A DNA stretch of 64,000 bases from Ignavibacteria bacterium (GTDB taxonomy: Bacteria > Bacteroidota > Ignavibacteria > Kapaibacteriales > UBA4661), in NCBI GenBank assembly GCA_013298775.1, contig JAAFIV010000005.1, positions 124,001 to 188,000 of the forward strand, in the 5' to 3' direction. Of this stretch, positions 38,970 through 48,250 are shown one piece after another. A program made the translations under genes and the position numbers. Within the stretch, counting starts at the first letter, position 1; each line of letters opens with the position of its first letter. The notes beneath the pieces were generated by a model. That model saw nothing but the letters and a program-made list of their open reading frames with translations. It made no database searches and was not told the origin of the DNA.

Positions 38970-39017
38970 TTTCCTGTCTTTATGCTTTCCTGTCTTTATG
39001 CTTTCCTGTCTTTATGC
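38970..39017. repeat. Three tandem 16-bp repeats overlapping the end of fusA copy 2
   Basis: TTTCCTGTCTTTATGC occurs three times in exact succession (38970-38985, 38986-39001, 39002-39017). The last copy contains the fusA stop codon and last codon. Confidence 0.9.
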
Positions 39018-41123
39018 GTTACCTTCAGCGCGACGCTTTTGGTACTCTTTTGACATTTCTTCTTGAATAGACTTCGGTACTTGTGCGTACTTCGCAAATT
39101 CCATGGAGAACTCGCCTTTGCCCTGTGTTGCAGAGCGGAGGTCGGTGGAGTAGCCAAACATCTCGGAAAGCGGTACTTCGGCGTTTACAACGACGTAGTT
39201 GCCGTCGGTGTCTGTTCCCATAATCACGCCGCGACGCTGGTTGAGTTGTCCGATAACTTGTCCTTGGAATTCGTCTGGTACAGAGATTTCTACGTTCATA
39301 ATTGGCTCAAGAATCACCGGACCTGCATCTTTGTAGAATTCACGCACAGCAGTCATCGCCGCAACTTTGAACGCCATCTCTGAAGAGTCCACTGAGTGAT
39401 ACGCGCCGTCGTTCAAGACCACGCGAACGCCCATTACTGGCTGACCAATAAGCTGACCATTTTGGAACTGCTCGGTAAAGCCTTTATCGCAAGCAGGAAT
39501 GTATTCACGCGGAATAACACCACCAACGATTTCATCAACAAATTCGTAGTTTTTGTCGCCTTCCAATTCTGCTGGCTCAAAGTAGCCCGCAACGCGACCG
39601 AATTGACCAGAACCACCTGTTTGCTTTTTGTGGGTGTAGTTGAATTCAGCGCGTTTGGTGAGTGCTTCGCGGAATGCCACTTTTGGCTTACCAACGTTCA
39701 CTTCGCAGTTGTATTCACGCTTGATACGCTCGATGTAAATTTCCAAGTGCAATTCGCCCATGCCTTTTACAATCGTCTCGCCGCTTTCTTCGTCACGATA
39801 GACGCGGAAGGTCGGGTCTTCTTTTGTAAAGCGGTTCAATGCTTTCGAGAAGTTTACTTGACCAGTTTTGTCTTTCGGAGAAACCGCAAGCTCAATAACG
39901 GGATTCGGTACGAACATAGACGACATGGTTACGTTTTGTTTGCCGTCGGTGAAGGTATCGCCAGAGGCGCAATCAACGCCGAAGAGAGCAACGATGTCGC
40001 CTGCTTGTGCAGAATCAATCTCGTTCATCTCGGCAGAGTGCATCCGCACGAGGCGCGGCACTTTTACTTTTTTCTCGTTCACCATGTTGATAATCGTATC
40101 GCCTTTGGTTACTTTGCCTTGATAGATGCGCATGTAGGTCAGCTGACCGTATTTGCCATCCTCAAGTTTGAACGCAAGCATCACAAGCGGCTTCGACGGG
40201 TCGGAGCTGAGAGCAATTTTTGCTTCGTTGTTGTCTTGGTCGAGAGCTTCAATTTTGGTTTCTGACGGGCTTGGCAAAAAGCTGATAACACCGTCCAACA
40301 AGGTTTGAACGCCTTTGTTTTTATACGCCGAACCAACAAACACTGGTGTAAGTTTCAAGGAAAGCGTTCCTTTGCGGATAGCTGCCATGATTTCTGCTTC
40401 GGTGATTTGGTCCTCTTGTTCGCCCAAGAATTTTTCCATGATTGCATCATCGAAATCCGAAACTGCTTCTACAAGCGTATGGCGACGCTCTTTTGCATCT
40501 TCCAAAAGATTTGCTGGAATGTCGGTGTAGCGGATGCTTTCACCAGAATCGCCATCAAAATAAATCGCTTTCATTTTCACAAGGTCAATAATGCCTTCAA
40601 AATCAGCCTCGCGACCGATTGGTACTGTTACCATGACAGCATTATGGTTCAATTTCTCGCGGAGCTGGCTGACAACTTTGTCCGCATTCGCGCCAGCACG
40701 GTCCATTTTATTGATAAACGCAACGCGCGGAACGCTGTAACGGCGCATTTGGCGGTCAACCGTGATAGACTGGCTCTGAACGCCCGAAACCGAGCAAAGA
40801 ACAAGGACAGCACCGTCCAAAACGCGCAAAGCACGCTCTACTTCTACGGTGAAGTCCACGTGACCAGGAGTGTCAATGAGGTTGATGTTGTAATCGCCCC
40901 ACATACAGTAGGTTGCTGCGGATTGAATCGTAATACCTTTTTCGCGCTCCAAATCCATGGAGTCCATTTTCGCACCAACGCCGTCTTTGCCACGAACTTC
41001 GTGGATGGCGTGAATACGACCTGTGTAGAACAGGATACGCTCAGAAAGGGTGGTTTTGCCGGAGTCAATGTGCGCAGAAATACCGATATTGCGCACCTTG
41101 TCAAGAGAAACTGCGGTGGACAT
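39012..41123 (-). CDS. fusA: Second elongation factor G, mitochondrial EFG1-like
   Basis: The product is 703 residues from the ATG at 41123 ([15 protein letters not shown]); an upstream in-frame start adds only a poor leader. All GTPase motifs are present: [25 protein letters not shown] and N-K-M-D-R. The switch-I region [21 protein letters not shown] and [15 protein letters not shown] are hallmarks of the mitochondrial EFG1/spdEFG1 branch rather than typical bacterial EF-G. It is complete, so it is probably functional. A split of labour between translocation and ribosome recycling with the str copy is known for such paralogues and is a reasonable inference. Confidence 0.93.
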   Translation of the reverse strand: MSTAVSLDKVRNIGISAHIDSGKTTLSERILFYTGRIHAIHEVRGKDGVGAKMDSMDLEREKGITIQSAATYCMWGDYNINLIDTPGHVDFTVEVERALRVLDGAVLVLCSVSGVQSQSITVDRQMRRYSVPRVAFINKMDRAGANADKVVSQLREKLNHNAVMVTVPIGREADFEGIIDLVKMKAIYFDGDSGESIRYTDIPANLLEDAKERRHTLVEAVSDFDDAIMEKFLGEQEDQITEAEIMAAIRKGTLSLKLTPVFVGSAYKNKGVQTLLDGVISFLPSPSETKIEALDQDNNEAKIALSSDPSKPLVMLAFKLEDGKYGQLTYMRIYQGKVTKGDTIINMVNEKKVKVPRLVRMHSAEMNEIDSAQAGDIVALFGVDCASGDTFTDGKQNVTMSSMFVPNPVIELAVSPKDKTGQVNFSKALNRFTKEDPTFRVYRDEESGETIVKGMGELHLEIYIERIKREYNCEVNVGKPKVAFREALTKRAEFNYTHKKQTGGSGQFGRVAGYFEPAELEGDKNYEFVDEIVGGVIPREYIPACDKGFTEQFQNGQLIGQPVMGVRVVLNDGAYHSVDSSEMAFKVAAMTAVREFYKDAGPVILEPIMNVEISVPDEFQGQVIGQLNQRRGVIMGTDTDGNYVVVNAEVPLSEMFGYSTDLRSATQGKGEFSMEFAKYAQVPKSIQEEMSKEYQKRRAEGNA

Positions 41124-41539
41124 GATACTTGCTCTTAAAAACTGTAAAAAAAGAAAAATGAATGAGTTATTTGCTCTGGAATTTGCCAACCGTTTAGGCT
41201 GGTAAAGATTACTAATTTACAATTATTTCTTGTCAAAACCTAATTTTCATAAAAACGCTGCTATGGCGGTAAAGTAATGGCAAATGATAGCTTGCTTCTG
41301 ATTGCTCACCGACCTTGAAGATAAAAACGCTGAAAATGCAGACTATATCTTGCTTGCAGAAAAAACAAATTCAAAGCGTGAAAATCAAAAAACAGGCTTG
41401 CAAGCCAGACTAAAACTAGCCTACAAGCATTTTGAAAAGAAATTTGCTTCAAAAAGAAGAAACCACGAGCCGCAGAATATCTGCAAAAGCTCGTGGTCTC
41501 TGGGGTTTGGGTGTATTTCAGGAGTATATTTTCTCTGCG
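41124..41539. other. Intergenic region upstream of fusA copy 2
   Basis: 416 bases between two minus-strand genes. It must hold the promoter of the second EF-G gene: TTGACA-like DNA followed after 22 bases by TAATCTTT (about 41230-41200) is the best, imperfect candidate. The anti-sigma terminator lies at 41462-41497. No gene seen. Confidence 0.4.
41462..41497 (-). terminator. Terminator of the sigma/anti-sigma pair
   Basis: ACCACGAGC (41462-41470) pairs with GCTCGTGGT (41489-41497). On the minus strand the stem is followed by TTCTTCTTTTTG. Confidence 0.7.
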
Positions 41540-42661
41540 TTATTTTTTCTCCAAGCGTTCAAGTTCGCGCTTCCATTTCGTGAGCGACACCGCGCCCGTT
41601 TCTTGCAAAATGCCAACGGCTTCCTGCAAGGTTTGGAGAGCTTTTTCACTATTTCCTGTCGCGCGGAAAAGCACGGCTTGTTCGGCAAGAATTTCGCCAT
41701 ACACTTCGCGTAGCTTCAGATTTTGTGCGCCTTTCAGAGCTTTGGCGAAATATTGCGCACTTTCCTCATACTGAGCAGCTTCGCGGAGAATCATGCCCAA
41801 GCGTTTTTGCGTGATAACTGCGCTTGTTGCCTCGCCTTTTTGCTCGTAACCTTGAAGTTGTAGCGTGTACTCATCAATCGTTTCGCGGAGCTTGCTTGCG
41901 CCGTGAATGCTTGCATCCGAGCGGGCTTCTTGCTCTTGAGATGGTGCTTGAACGCTTGCTAGCGGCGTAGTCTGCGCTGGTGCAGCTTGTTCGGTTTGTG
42001 ATTGATTATCAGATTTTTGTATTGAATTTGCTACTGCAGAACGCTCTGAAAGGCGCGTATTTTCTGAGGTTTGAGAAGGAATACTTCCTAATGGCTTTGC
42101 TGTTTCTTCTGCGTGATTTTGCTGCGTAGAGCTTGGCGCAGCAAGGTTTTGTGAGCCTTGTGAAGATTGCACACTTTGCTCAATTGCCACACTTTGGCGT
42201 TCTTGCGCACCCTTGTTCCATTGCCACAACCCCGCACCAACACTTGCACACACAAGCGACGCGACAATCACTTTCGAGGCTGTGATATTGGCAAGAATGG
42301 AGCCAGTAATCGCACTTTTTGCGGGAATGCTGCTTGCTGCGGCACTGGTCGCCGCGCCGCTTGTAGCCATGCCACTTGTAGCACCAGCACTCGCCGCAGA
42401 CGCGGCTGCGCCCGTAACAACAACTTGTGCGAGATTGTGCTGCATTTCCGAGAGAAAGGCAGTGTCCACCTGATTTTGCCAATGGTTGCTGGCATTGGAA
42501 TCATCCAAAAATTCATCAAACGTCAGGACACCACGTACTTCATCGGCGAAGGCGGGATTTGTAGCGAGCAGGGCGTGAAAGCGTTGCTCTTCATCGCCTG
42601 TGAGTGCGCCATCCATATATTTTACGAGTAAATCTTCGTGTGTTGCGAGCAGCGTGTTCAT
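41540..42661 (-). CDS. Putative anti-sigma factor with membrane helix and periplasmic TPR-like region
   Basis: The product is 373 residues. The N-terminal ~75 residues (Y-M-D-G-A-L-T-G-D-E-E-Q-R-F-H-A-L-L) look like the short helical anti-sigma domain found in FecR-type and zinc-less regulators. An Ala/Ser/Thr-rich linker (83-112) leads to one membrane helix (about 128-148), then a Gln/Ser-rich stretch and a C-terminal helical region (about 265-373) with TPR-like pairs (Y-E-E-S-A-Q-Y-F-A-K-A-L and N-S-E-K-A-L-Q-T-L-Q-E-A). No HxxxCxxC zinc motif is visible. It overlaps the sigma factor gene by four bases, which strongly supports a paired role. The signal it senses is unknown. Confidence 0.72.
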   Translation of the reverse strand: MNTLLATHEDLLVKYMDGALTGDEEQRFHALLATNPAFADEVRGVLTFDEFLDDSNASNHWQNQVDTAFLSEMQHNLAQVVVTGAAASAASAGATSGMATSGAATSAAASSIPAKSAITGSILANITASKVIVASLVCASVGAGLWQWNKGAQERQSVAIEQSVQSSQGSQNLAAPSSTQQNHAEETAKPLGSIPSQTSENTRLSERSAVANSIQKSDNQSQTEQAAPAQTTPLASVQAPSQEQEARSDASIHGASKLRETIDEYTLQLQGYEQKGEATSAVITQKRLGMILREAAQYEESAQYFAKALKGAQNLKLREVYGEILAEQAVLFRATGNSEKALQTLQEAVGILQETGAVSLTKWKRELERLEKK

Positions 42662-43275
42662 TGGAGTTCCTTGAAAATCGGTGTAAGTAATTCTCGTAGT
42701 TGTTGTTTAGCGCGGAAAACCCGTACCTTTGCGAGCGAAAGCGAAATCTTGAGCAATTCCGCTATTTCCTCGTGTTGCAAACCGTCGTAAAATTTCAATT
42801 CAAATGCTTCACGTAAATCTTCGGGAAGCTGCCCTATTGCGCGGTCGAGGGATTCTTGTAGTAAGAAATCACGCGCTTCGTGAGCATTGCCGTCGTCGCT
42901 GGGCGTGAGTGCGTCGAATTCCTCATCAATTTCCTTGTTCTGCACAAGGTCGCGCTGTTGCCGCTTCGAGACCTTCATCACGTGATGCCGCGCAATCGTG
43001 AAAAGCCACGCCGCATAGTTACCGCCGGTGAACTGTTCGCGTTTTTCAAAAACGGTACTCATTACGGCTTGGAATGCGTCTTTTGCGGCATCGTGTGAGG
43101 CGGTTGCCCGTAGGCAATACGCATACAAGCGTTTGTCGTAACGTTTGTAGAGCGTGTTGAAGGCTGATTCCGAGCCGCCCTCACGGACTTCCTGAAAAAG
43201 CTGCTCATCGCTGGGCGTGTTGGCAGCCTTGTCCGTGCTTGCTTTTGGAGGACTTTTTGGTAAAGATTGATTCAT
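42658..43275 (-). CDS. RNA polymerase sigma factor, ECF type
   Basis: The product is 205 residues from the ATG at 43275 (M-N-Q-S-L-P-K-S), preceded by AAGG about 8 bases upstream. Longer in-frame starts would give up to 300 residues but add only an untypical Pro/Thr-rich leader. Region 2 is L-Y-K-R-Y-D-K-R-L-Y-A-Y-C-L to Y-A-A-W-L-F-T-I-A-R-H. Region 4 is L-P-E-D-L-R-E-A-F-E-L-K-F-Y-D-G-L-Q-H-E-E-I-A-E-L-L, a helix-turn-helix. It would direct polymerase to a stress or envelope regulon and be held inactive by the coupled membrane protein downstream. Confidence 0.9.
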   Translation of the reverse strand: MNQSLPKSPPKASTDKAANTPSDEQLFQEVREGGSESAFNTLYKRYDKRLYAYCLRATASHDAAKDAFQAVMSTVFEKREQFTGGNYAAWLFTIARHHVMKVSKRQQRDLVQNKEIDEEFDALTPSDDGNAHEARDFLLQESLDRAIGQLPEDLREAFELKFYDGLQHEEIAELLKISLSLAKVRVFRAKQQLRELLTPIFKELQ

Positions 43276-43737
43276 CGTTTGCCTTATCGTTGATGGATTG
43301 GTGCGGTCTGTGCGCTGCGTCCGCGTTGGCGCGTTTGGCGGAAGAAGCGGTAGCCCTTCAGCTCGCGCCGACACACGGGGCATCGTGGTCGGGAGATGTG
43401 TTTGGAAACGTGATTGAATCGGCATCATAGCGGTATTCAACAAAACATCAACGGCAAATTTAGTGATTTCTTCCGAAGGAGAAAGATTTTGATGTGATTT
43501 TCTTTCTCGCCTCTGTACATAAAAAGCGCGGAGTGGAAAAAGAGTTACAAAAAATTTCACGGAATGTGAAAATGGTGTAAAAAGATGCTTTCCTCTCTAT
43601 CCTGCCGAGTTGAAAGAGAATGAACTGTATCGCTTCAACACTGCGTAAATCAAGTAAAATAAGGTTTTGTTAGGTCGAAAAATGCTGATAGATTTGTCGT
43701 GTGTTTCATTTTCCTTCACCTTTCATTCAAATATCGT
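43276..43737. other. Divergent region upstream of the ECF sigma gene
   Basis: 462 bases. Part could encode an N-terminal extension of the sigma factor if an upstream start (43428 or 43560) is used. The rest is AT-rich and should hold both promoters. No hairpin or repeat seen. Confidence 0.4.
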
Positions 43738-44454
43738 ATGAAAATCGGTCTTTCTAAAGCAAGCGGTTCACCAAATTATGCGAAATATGATGAATGGCTG
43801 AAAACAGCCGACCCGCACGTTGAAACCATTGATTTATCCTTGCTTCGTCCCGCAGAGGCAGCAAATGTCTTGGAAACCTGTATTGGTCTTGTTCTGACGG
43901 GTGGACCCGATGTGCATCCCTCGCGCTACGGCAAGGAATCCGACCTTGAACGTTGTTCCACTGAAGCAGAACGCGATGAATTAGAATTTGCCTTATACGC
44001 AAAAGCAAAAGAATTAAAAATGCCTGTTTTGGGCGTGTGTCGCGGTGCGCAGCTTATCAATGTTGCCGAAGGCGGGACGCTCGTGATTGATATTCCCGAC
44101 GACACGAAAACCGCACAGGAACACGCTCGCATCCAAAACGTTGATGCCGAGCATCCTGTGAATGTTTTGGCGGGTTCGATTATTACCAAAATCACGGGCG
44201 ACAACGAAGGATTGGTCAATAGTGCGCATCACCAAGCCGTCGAGAAGGCGGGTGAAAACTTGTACATTAGTGCTGTTTCTGGCGATGGAATTAACGAGGC
44301 GATTGAATGGCGCGATTCCTCTGGGAAGCCCTTCCTGCTTGGTGTGCAATGGCATCCAGAGCGCATGAATTACGCTAATCCATATTCCATTAACATTGCT
44401 CGCCATTTTTTATTTGAAGCGGAATCGTATCAACTATTGGTGAAAAAGGCGTAA
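43738..44454 (+). CDS. Class I glutamine amidotransferase-like peptidase (C26, gamma-glutamyl hydrolase type)
   Basis: The product is 238 residues from M-K-I-G-L-S-K-A. The triad of the PuuD/C26 family is visible: Cys in L-G-V-C-R-G-A-Q-L-I-N, His in Q-W-H-P-E and the following Glu. L-T-G-G-P-D-V-H-P-S-R-Y precedes it, and S-A-H-H-Q-A-V is the substrate-side motif. Family members hydrolyse gamma-glutamyl bonds, for example gamma-Glu-GABA in putrescine breakdown. No other polyamine genes are near, so the substrate is uncertain. Cytosolic. Confidence 0.87.
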   Translation: MKIGLSKASGSPNYAKYDEWLKTADPHVETIDLSLLRPAEAANVLETCIGLVLTGGPDVHPSRYGKESDLERCSTEAERDELEFALYAKAKELKMPVLGVCRGAQLINVAEGGTLVIDIPDDTKTAQEHARIQNVDAEHPVNVLAGSIITKITGDNEGLVNSAHHQAVEKAGENLYISAVSGDGINEAIEWRDSSGKPFLLGVQWHPERMNYANPYSINIARHFLFEAESYQLLVKKA

Positions 44455-44557
44455 GTGCAGGTGTTTCACAGGCGGCGGAACGCAGGCAGTAGGATAGACA
44501 GGGGCTTCTATTCTGGCGGGGGAAATTTCCTCGAAATTGCTCTTGCCGAATGGCAAC

Positions 44558-46030
44558 TTACCAATGCAGCACAAAAAACGAAACCATTGCCAAGCACGCT
44601 AACAACGCCGAGACCGCGTACAATCTCTTTTGGCGAGAAACTCCTCCCCACAATGCCATGATGATTGCTGCTACAAAGAGCAACGCAGTAAGAATATAAA
44701 AGCGAAAGGGCGCAGATGGCGTTACCACACGAAGCCGATAAATACTACTGCGGCTCTCTAAACCAATTGCATCAATACCTGCAAGGCGGAGATACCATTC
44801 GCCTTTGGGCATAGCGAGACTCAGTGTATCCTGCCCCAGAACAAAGGCGTGAAGCGGCTTCTGGAAAGTAATGTCCTCTGCAATTTCAAAGCGTACACGC
44901 GGCGATTGCTTCTTCCATTGAAAAAGCATTTGTCCTGCAAAGAGAGAATCGGTGAGGTTTGGTGAGATAAGCTCTGGCACAGGCGGCAATGGACGTGGCT
45001 TCTCAGGCGGTGCGTCAGTTGCAACCCGGGTTCCAAAGTTTTCTGGTACTTTCATTGCTTCGCCCGTAGCATTCTGCACATTTGCATTTCCTTCATGCAC
45101 CGAGACGAGCGATTGATTGTTTGTGTTCAGCTCAATTTTCGCCGCCGTTTTGTTCAATGCCACCGAAACCTCACCATTCGCCGTCTTCACAAGGAGTGGC
45201 TCTTGAGTATCCTGTATAGATTTCATTTTTACAAACACGCTGCCCTTCATAAGGCGTATCTGCTCGCTTGGTCCGATATTGAGTTTAGTAGAATCAGAGA
45301 CTACCTGCGTTCCATAAATCATCACCACTGAATTTTCCGCAATTTGCACCCGTTGTTTATTTTGAAACGTAATCTCTGCACGGGCTTTATCAATGGTTTG
45401 AAGACGGTGATGTTCATAAATCTGTGTTCCCAAGCGGGCTTCCTGCCAGGTTTCATCCCAAGGAGCTTGTGATAGTACAGATGGCAATAGTGCTGTAATG
45501 CGCCCTTCCGCTTGAACGGCTGTTCCTTTGTCTAGCGTTTGTGGGCGTTCTGTGCGAGAACTCAGCGCAATGATTTCAATGCGACGATTTTGCGCCCGTC
45601 CTTCTTCGGTGTCATTATTGATAAGTGGCTTCATAGAACCTATGCCACGAGTTTTTATGCGTTGTGTAGCAATTCCTTGTGAAACCAAATAGCTGCGTAC
45701 CGCATCGGCGCGAGCTTCGGAAAGGCGAAGATTTTGCTCGGGATTGCCAACATTATCGGTATGCCCACTTATCTCAATGATGAGCTGTGGTCGGGCTTTC
45801 AGGTAGCCGAGCAATGCCGTAAATTGCGGACGCTCCGCTTCGGCTATGGTCGAACTACCTTTTTCAAAAACGTTGTTTTTGAAAATGAGCTTTTTTCCCG
45901 GACGCAGGTCGAAGGTTGTTTCGCCACGTGCTGATTCTGGGCTGACGACACCCCAAATTTTTCCACAACACACCATGCCGTAGAGGATAAACATCAAACC
46001 GTTCTTGATAAGTAAAGACCTGATTCTCAT
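44558..46030 (-). CDS. OmpA-like/FecR-domain fusion with C-terminal membrane helices
   Basis: The product is 490 residues from the ATG at 46030. A signal segment (about 1-30) is followed by an OmpA-type peptidoglycan-binding domain (about 45-150: I-S-G-H-T-D-N-V-G, L-R-L-S-E-A-R-A-D-A-V, Q-N-R-R-I-E-I). A FecR-type region follows (about 175-330: V-Q-I-A-E-N-S-V-V-M-I-Y-G and V-S-V-A-L-N-K-T-A-A-K-I-E). After a Pro-rich link and an Ig-like part there are two membrane helices at the very C-terminus (about 442-464, 470-490). FecR proteins usually carry DNA-regulator partners or membrane anchors at the N-terminus, so this order is unusual. Perhaps it senses wall or outer-membrane state. It lies near, but is not adjacent to, the ECF pair. 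Confidence 0.75.
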   Translation of the reverse strand: MRIRSLLIKNGLMFILYGMVCCGKIWGVVSPESARGETTFDLRPGKKLIFKNNVFEKGSSTIAEAERPQFTALLGYLKARPQLIIEISGHTDNVGNPEQNLRLSEARADAVRSYLVSQGIATQRIKTRGIGSMKPLINNDTEEGRAQNRRIEIIALSSRTERPQTLDKGTAVQAEGRITALLPSVLSQAPWDETWQEARLGTQIYEHHRLQTIDKARAEITFQNKQRVQIAENSVVMIYGTQVVSDSTKLNIGPSEQIRLMKGSVFVKMKSIQDTQEPLLVKTANGEVSVALNKTAAKIELNTNNQSLVSVHEGNANVQNATGEAMKVPENFGTRVATDAPPEKPRPLPPVPELISPNLTDSLFAGQMLFQWKKQSPRVRFEIAEDITFQKPLHAFVLGQDTLSLAMPKGEWYLRLAGIDAIGLESRSSIYRLRVVTPSAPFRFYILTALLFVAAIIMALWGGVSRQKRLYAVSALLACLAMVSFFVLHW

Positions 46031-46220
46031 AGGTTTAAATGGCGTTATATTTATATTGCCCTTAAAAATTTTCTGCCTGATATTGCGATAAAGAGAACAC
46101 ACTCACAATTTGATGTTCCGCATCGTTGTAAAAATTAGCAAATTGCTGTTTCTTCTTCTAAGGATTTGTAGCAATTACCATTCCTTTTTTGGTGCAGTTT
46201 GATTTTTCTGTTTCAATTCT

Positions 46221-46787
46221 ATGACCCAAAAGCGTCTTTTTATTTTTTCAGCACCAAGCGGAGCTGGCAAAACCACGATTGCGCGGCATTTGCTGGAGAA
46301 GTTTCCGCAAATGAAGTTCTCCATTTCCGCAACCACACGCCCGCGCCGCGAGAAAGAAACCCACGCCAAAGACTATTATTTCCTTAGCAAAGGAGAGTTT
46401 CAAACAGCCCTTCGCGCAAACGAACTCGCGGAATATGAGGAAATTTTTGGTAATTTTTACGGCACTCTCAAAAGCGAGATAAATGCCGCGCTCAGTGAGG
46501 GAAAACTTCTCGTCTTTGACATTGACGTAAAAGGCGCACTGAGCCTTCAACGCGCTTACCCAGATGATTCGTTGCTCATTTTTGTCGCGCCGCCGAGCAT
46601 GGAAATTTTGCAACAACGCCTCACCGAACGCAATACGGAATCCGCCGAGCAGCTTCGTTTGCGCCTTGCCCGTGCGGAAATGGAACTACAAGAGCAAGGA
46701 AAATTCGATGAAATTATTGTGAATGATACTCTTGAACATTCCTTCCAAGCCGCACGGGAACTGGTGTATAAGTATGCTAGACTTTAG
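46221..46787 (+). CDS. gmk: Guanylate kinase
   Basis: The product is 188 residues, cytosolic, phosphorylating GMP to GDP with ATP. The P-loop is S-A-P-S-G-A-G-K-T-T. S-A-T-T-R-P-R-R-E-K-E binds GMP. I-D-V-K-G-A-L-S-L and the lid R-L-R-L-A-R-A-E-M-E follow in order. Length is slightly below the 200-210 norm. A palindromic repeat begins right at its stop codon. Confidence 0.97.
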   Translation: MTQKRLFIFSAPSGAGKTTIARHLLEKFPQMKFSISATTRPRREKETHAKDYYFLSKGEFQTALRANELAEYEEIFGNFYGTLKSEINAALSEGKLLVFDIDVKGALSLQRAYPDDSLLIFVAPPSMEILQQRLTERNTESAEQLRLRLARAEMELQEQGKFDEIIVNDTLEHSFQAARELVYKYARL

Positions 46788-46869
46788 TAGTGGCACAGAC
46801 ATTCTTGTCTGTGTTTTTTTACTTGAACCCAGCACCAACACTCACAGACAGGAATGTCTGTGCCACTAA
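46788..46869. repeat. CAGACA/TGTCTG palindromic element, copy after gmk
   Basis: AGTGGCACAGACATTC (46791-46806) with TTGTCTGTG, and the near-perfect complement at 46845-46869, form a stem of about 25 base pairs. A run of seven T follows the first half (46816-46822). The element starts within one base of the gmk stop and ends just before the next gene, so it may end the gmk transcript. Confidence 0.85.
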
Positions 46870-46872
46870 TTG

Positions 46873-48108
46873 ATGTTTTTGTATTCCACAAAAACAGCTG
46901 CCATTTTCTTTCCATCTTTTGAATTGACCGATATGCTTACGGTACTGATTTACATGGCATTAGCTATTCTGACGGTGTTTGTGTGTATTGCGCTCTACAA
47001 TTACTTGACTGCGCCAATGCTCCGCACAGTGCCAAGCCCAACCGCACGAAACGAATACGCCTCCACGCCGCGAGTATCGGTGCTGATTCCAGCCCGCAAT
47101 GAAGAAGCAAATATCGCTCAGTGTTTGCAAGGTTTGTGTGCGCAGAATTATCCGCAACTGGAAATTATCGTTGTAGATGACCATTCCACCGACCGCACCG
47201 CAGAAATTGTACAATCCTTTGCGGCACAATACCCGCATATTCGCTTGCTTGAAGGCAGACCGCTTCCGCCAGAATGGACGGGCAAAAACTGGGCGTGTCA
47301 GCAACTAAGCGCATCAGCAACAGGAACAATCCTCATTTTCACCGATGCCGACAACACCCACGCGCCAAACGCCGTGCTGAACACGGTTCGCTGGATGCAA
47401 CGCTACGACCTTAGCATGATTTCTGCTTTCCCCGAACAGCGCACCCTCACGATGCCCGAACAGCTTGCCGTTCCTGTCGTGGATACGTTTGTGTATGCGG
47501 GTTTGCCGCTTTGGCTCACGTATCATTCGCCATATCCATCGCTGGCTGCCGCAAATGGTCAATGGATAGCCTTCACGCGACAAGCATATATCGAACTTGG
47601 CGGGCATTTGTCGGTACGCAAACACGTTGTGGAAGATGTGGAACTGAGCCGCGCCGCCAAACAACGCGGTTTCCGAATGCTCACCACTGCTGGCACTGAC
47701 CTCATTTTCTGCCGAATGTACTCGAGTTTTGATGGCGTGTGGAATGGATTTACCAAGAATTTGTTTGGTTTAGTTGGCTACAACAGCATTGCCTTTTTCG
47801 TGCTACTCACGATGCTCTTTATGGCGTGTATTCTTCCCTACTTCACGGTCTGGTTTGCGGAATATCGCTGGATTTCGCTCGGCGCGATTGCTCTCAATCT
47901 CCTCTTGCGCTTTCTCGTTGCGCAAAAATTCAAGCATCCTTTGTGGCAAAGCGTGGTGCTGCATCCCGTCGGAATTGGCTTCATTATTGGTATTGGGCTA
48001 AATTCACTGCGCAAAGTGAAAAATGGCACTATCCAATGGAAAAACCGTGATATTGATACGAGCGCACTCCTGAAAACAATTTCGCTCGAAGATGCGATGA
48101 AAGGCTAA
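46873..48108 (+). CDS. Membrane-anchored family 2 glycosyltransferase
   Basis: The product is 411 residues from the first ATG; an ATG at 46933 giving M-L-T-V-L-I-Y is equally possible. One N-terminal membrane helix, a GT-A domain with V-S-V-L-I-P-A-R-N-E-E-A-N-I, V-V-D-D-H-S-T-D, the metal-binding F-T-D-A-D-N (DxD type) and V-E-D-V-E-L-S, and two or three C-terminal helices. The product resembles CrtQ-like/hopene-associated and sterol glycosyltransferases that act on membrane lipids or carotenoids. The exact acceptor cannot be told; no lipid-synthesis partner gene is adjacent. Confidence 0.8.
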   Translation: MFLYSTKTAAIFFPSFELTDMLTVLIYMALAILTVFVCIALYNYLTAPMLRTVPSPTARNEYASTPRVSVLIPARNEEANIAQCLQGLCAQNYPQLEIIVVDDHSTDRTAEIVQSFAAQYPHIRLLEGRPLPPEWTGKNWACQQLSASATGTILIFTDADNTHAPNAVLNTVRWMQRYDLSMISAFPEQRTLTMPEQLAVPVVDTFVYAGLPLWLTYHSPYPSLAAANGQWIAFTRQAYIELGGHLSVRKHVVEDVELSRAAKQRGFRMLTTAGTDLIFCRMYSSFDGVWNGFTKNLFGLVGYNSIAFFVLLTMLFMACILPYFTVWFAEYRWISLGAIALNLLLRFLVAQKFKHPLWQSVVLHPVGIGFIIGIGLNSLRKVKNGTIQWKNRDIDTSALLKTISLEDAMKG

Positions 48109-48110
48109 AC

Positions 48111-48210
48111 GAGGTGAGGGTCTCGCTTCTTCGCGAGGCTCTCACTTCCTCACTCACACGCTCTCTTGCGTCAAAGTGAGACCCTCGCTGAGGAAACGAG
48201 AGCCTCACTT
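48111..48210. repeat. GTGAGGGTCTC/GAGAGCCTCAC element, copy 1
   Basis: GTGAGGGTCTCGCTTC...GAGGCTCTCACTT (48115-48148) is followed by a second, complementary pair ending in CTCACTT (48174-48210). Each half is a hairpin and the two halves can also pair. Related copies lie at 52000 and 57165. Confidence 0.75.
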
Positions 48211-48250
48211 CAAACTGACTATTTCAAAATTTCTCAAGCACCTTAGATTT

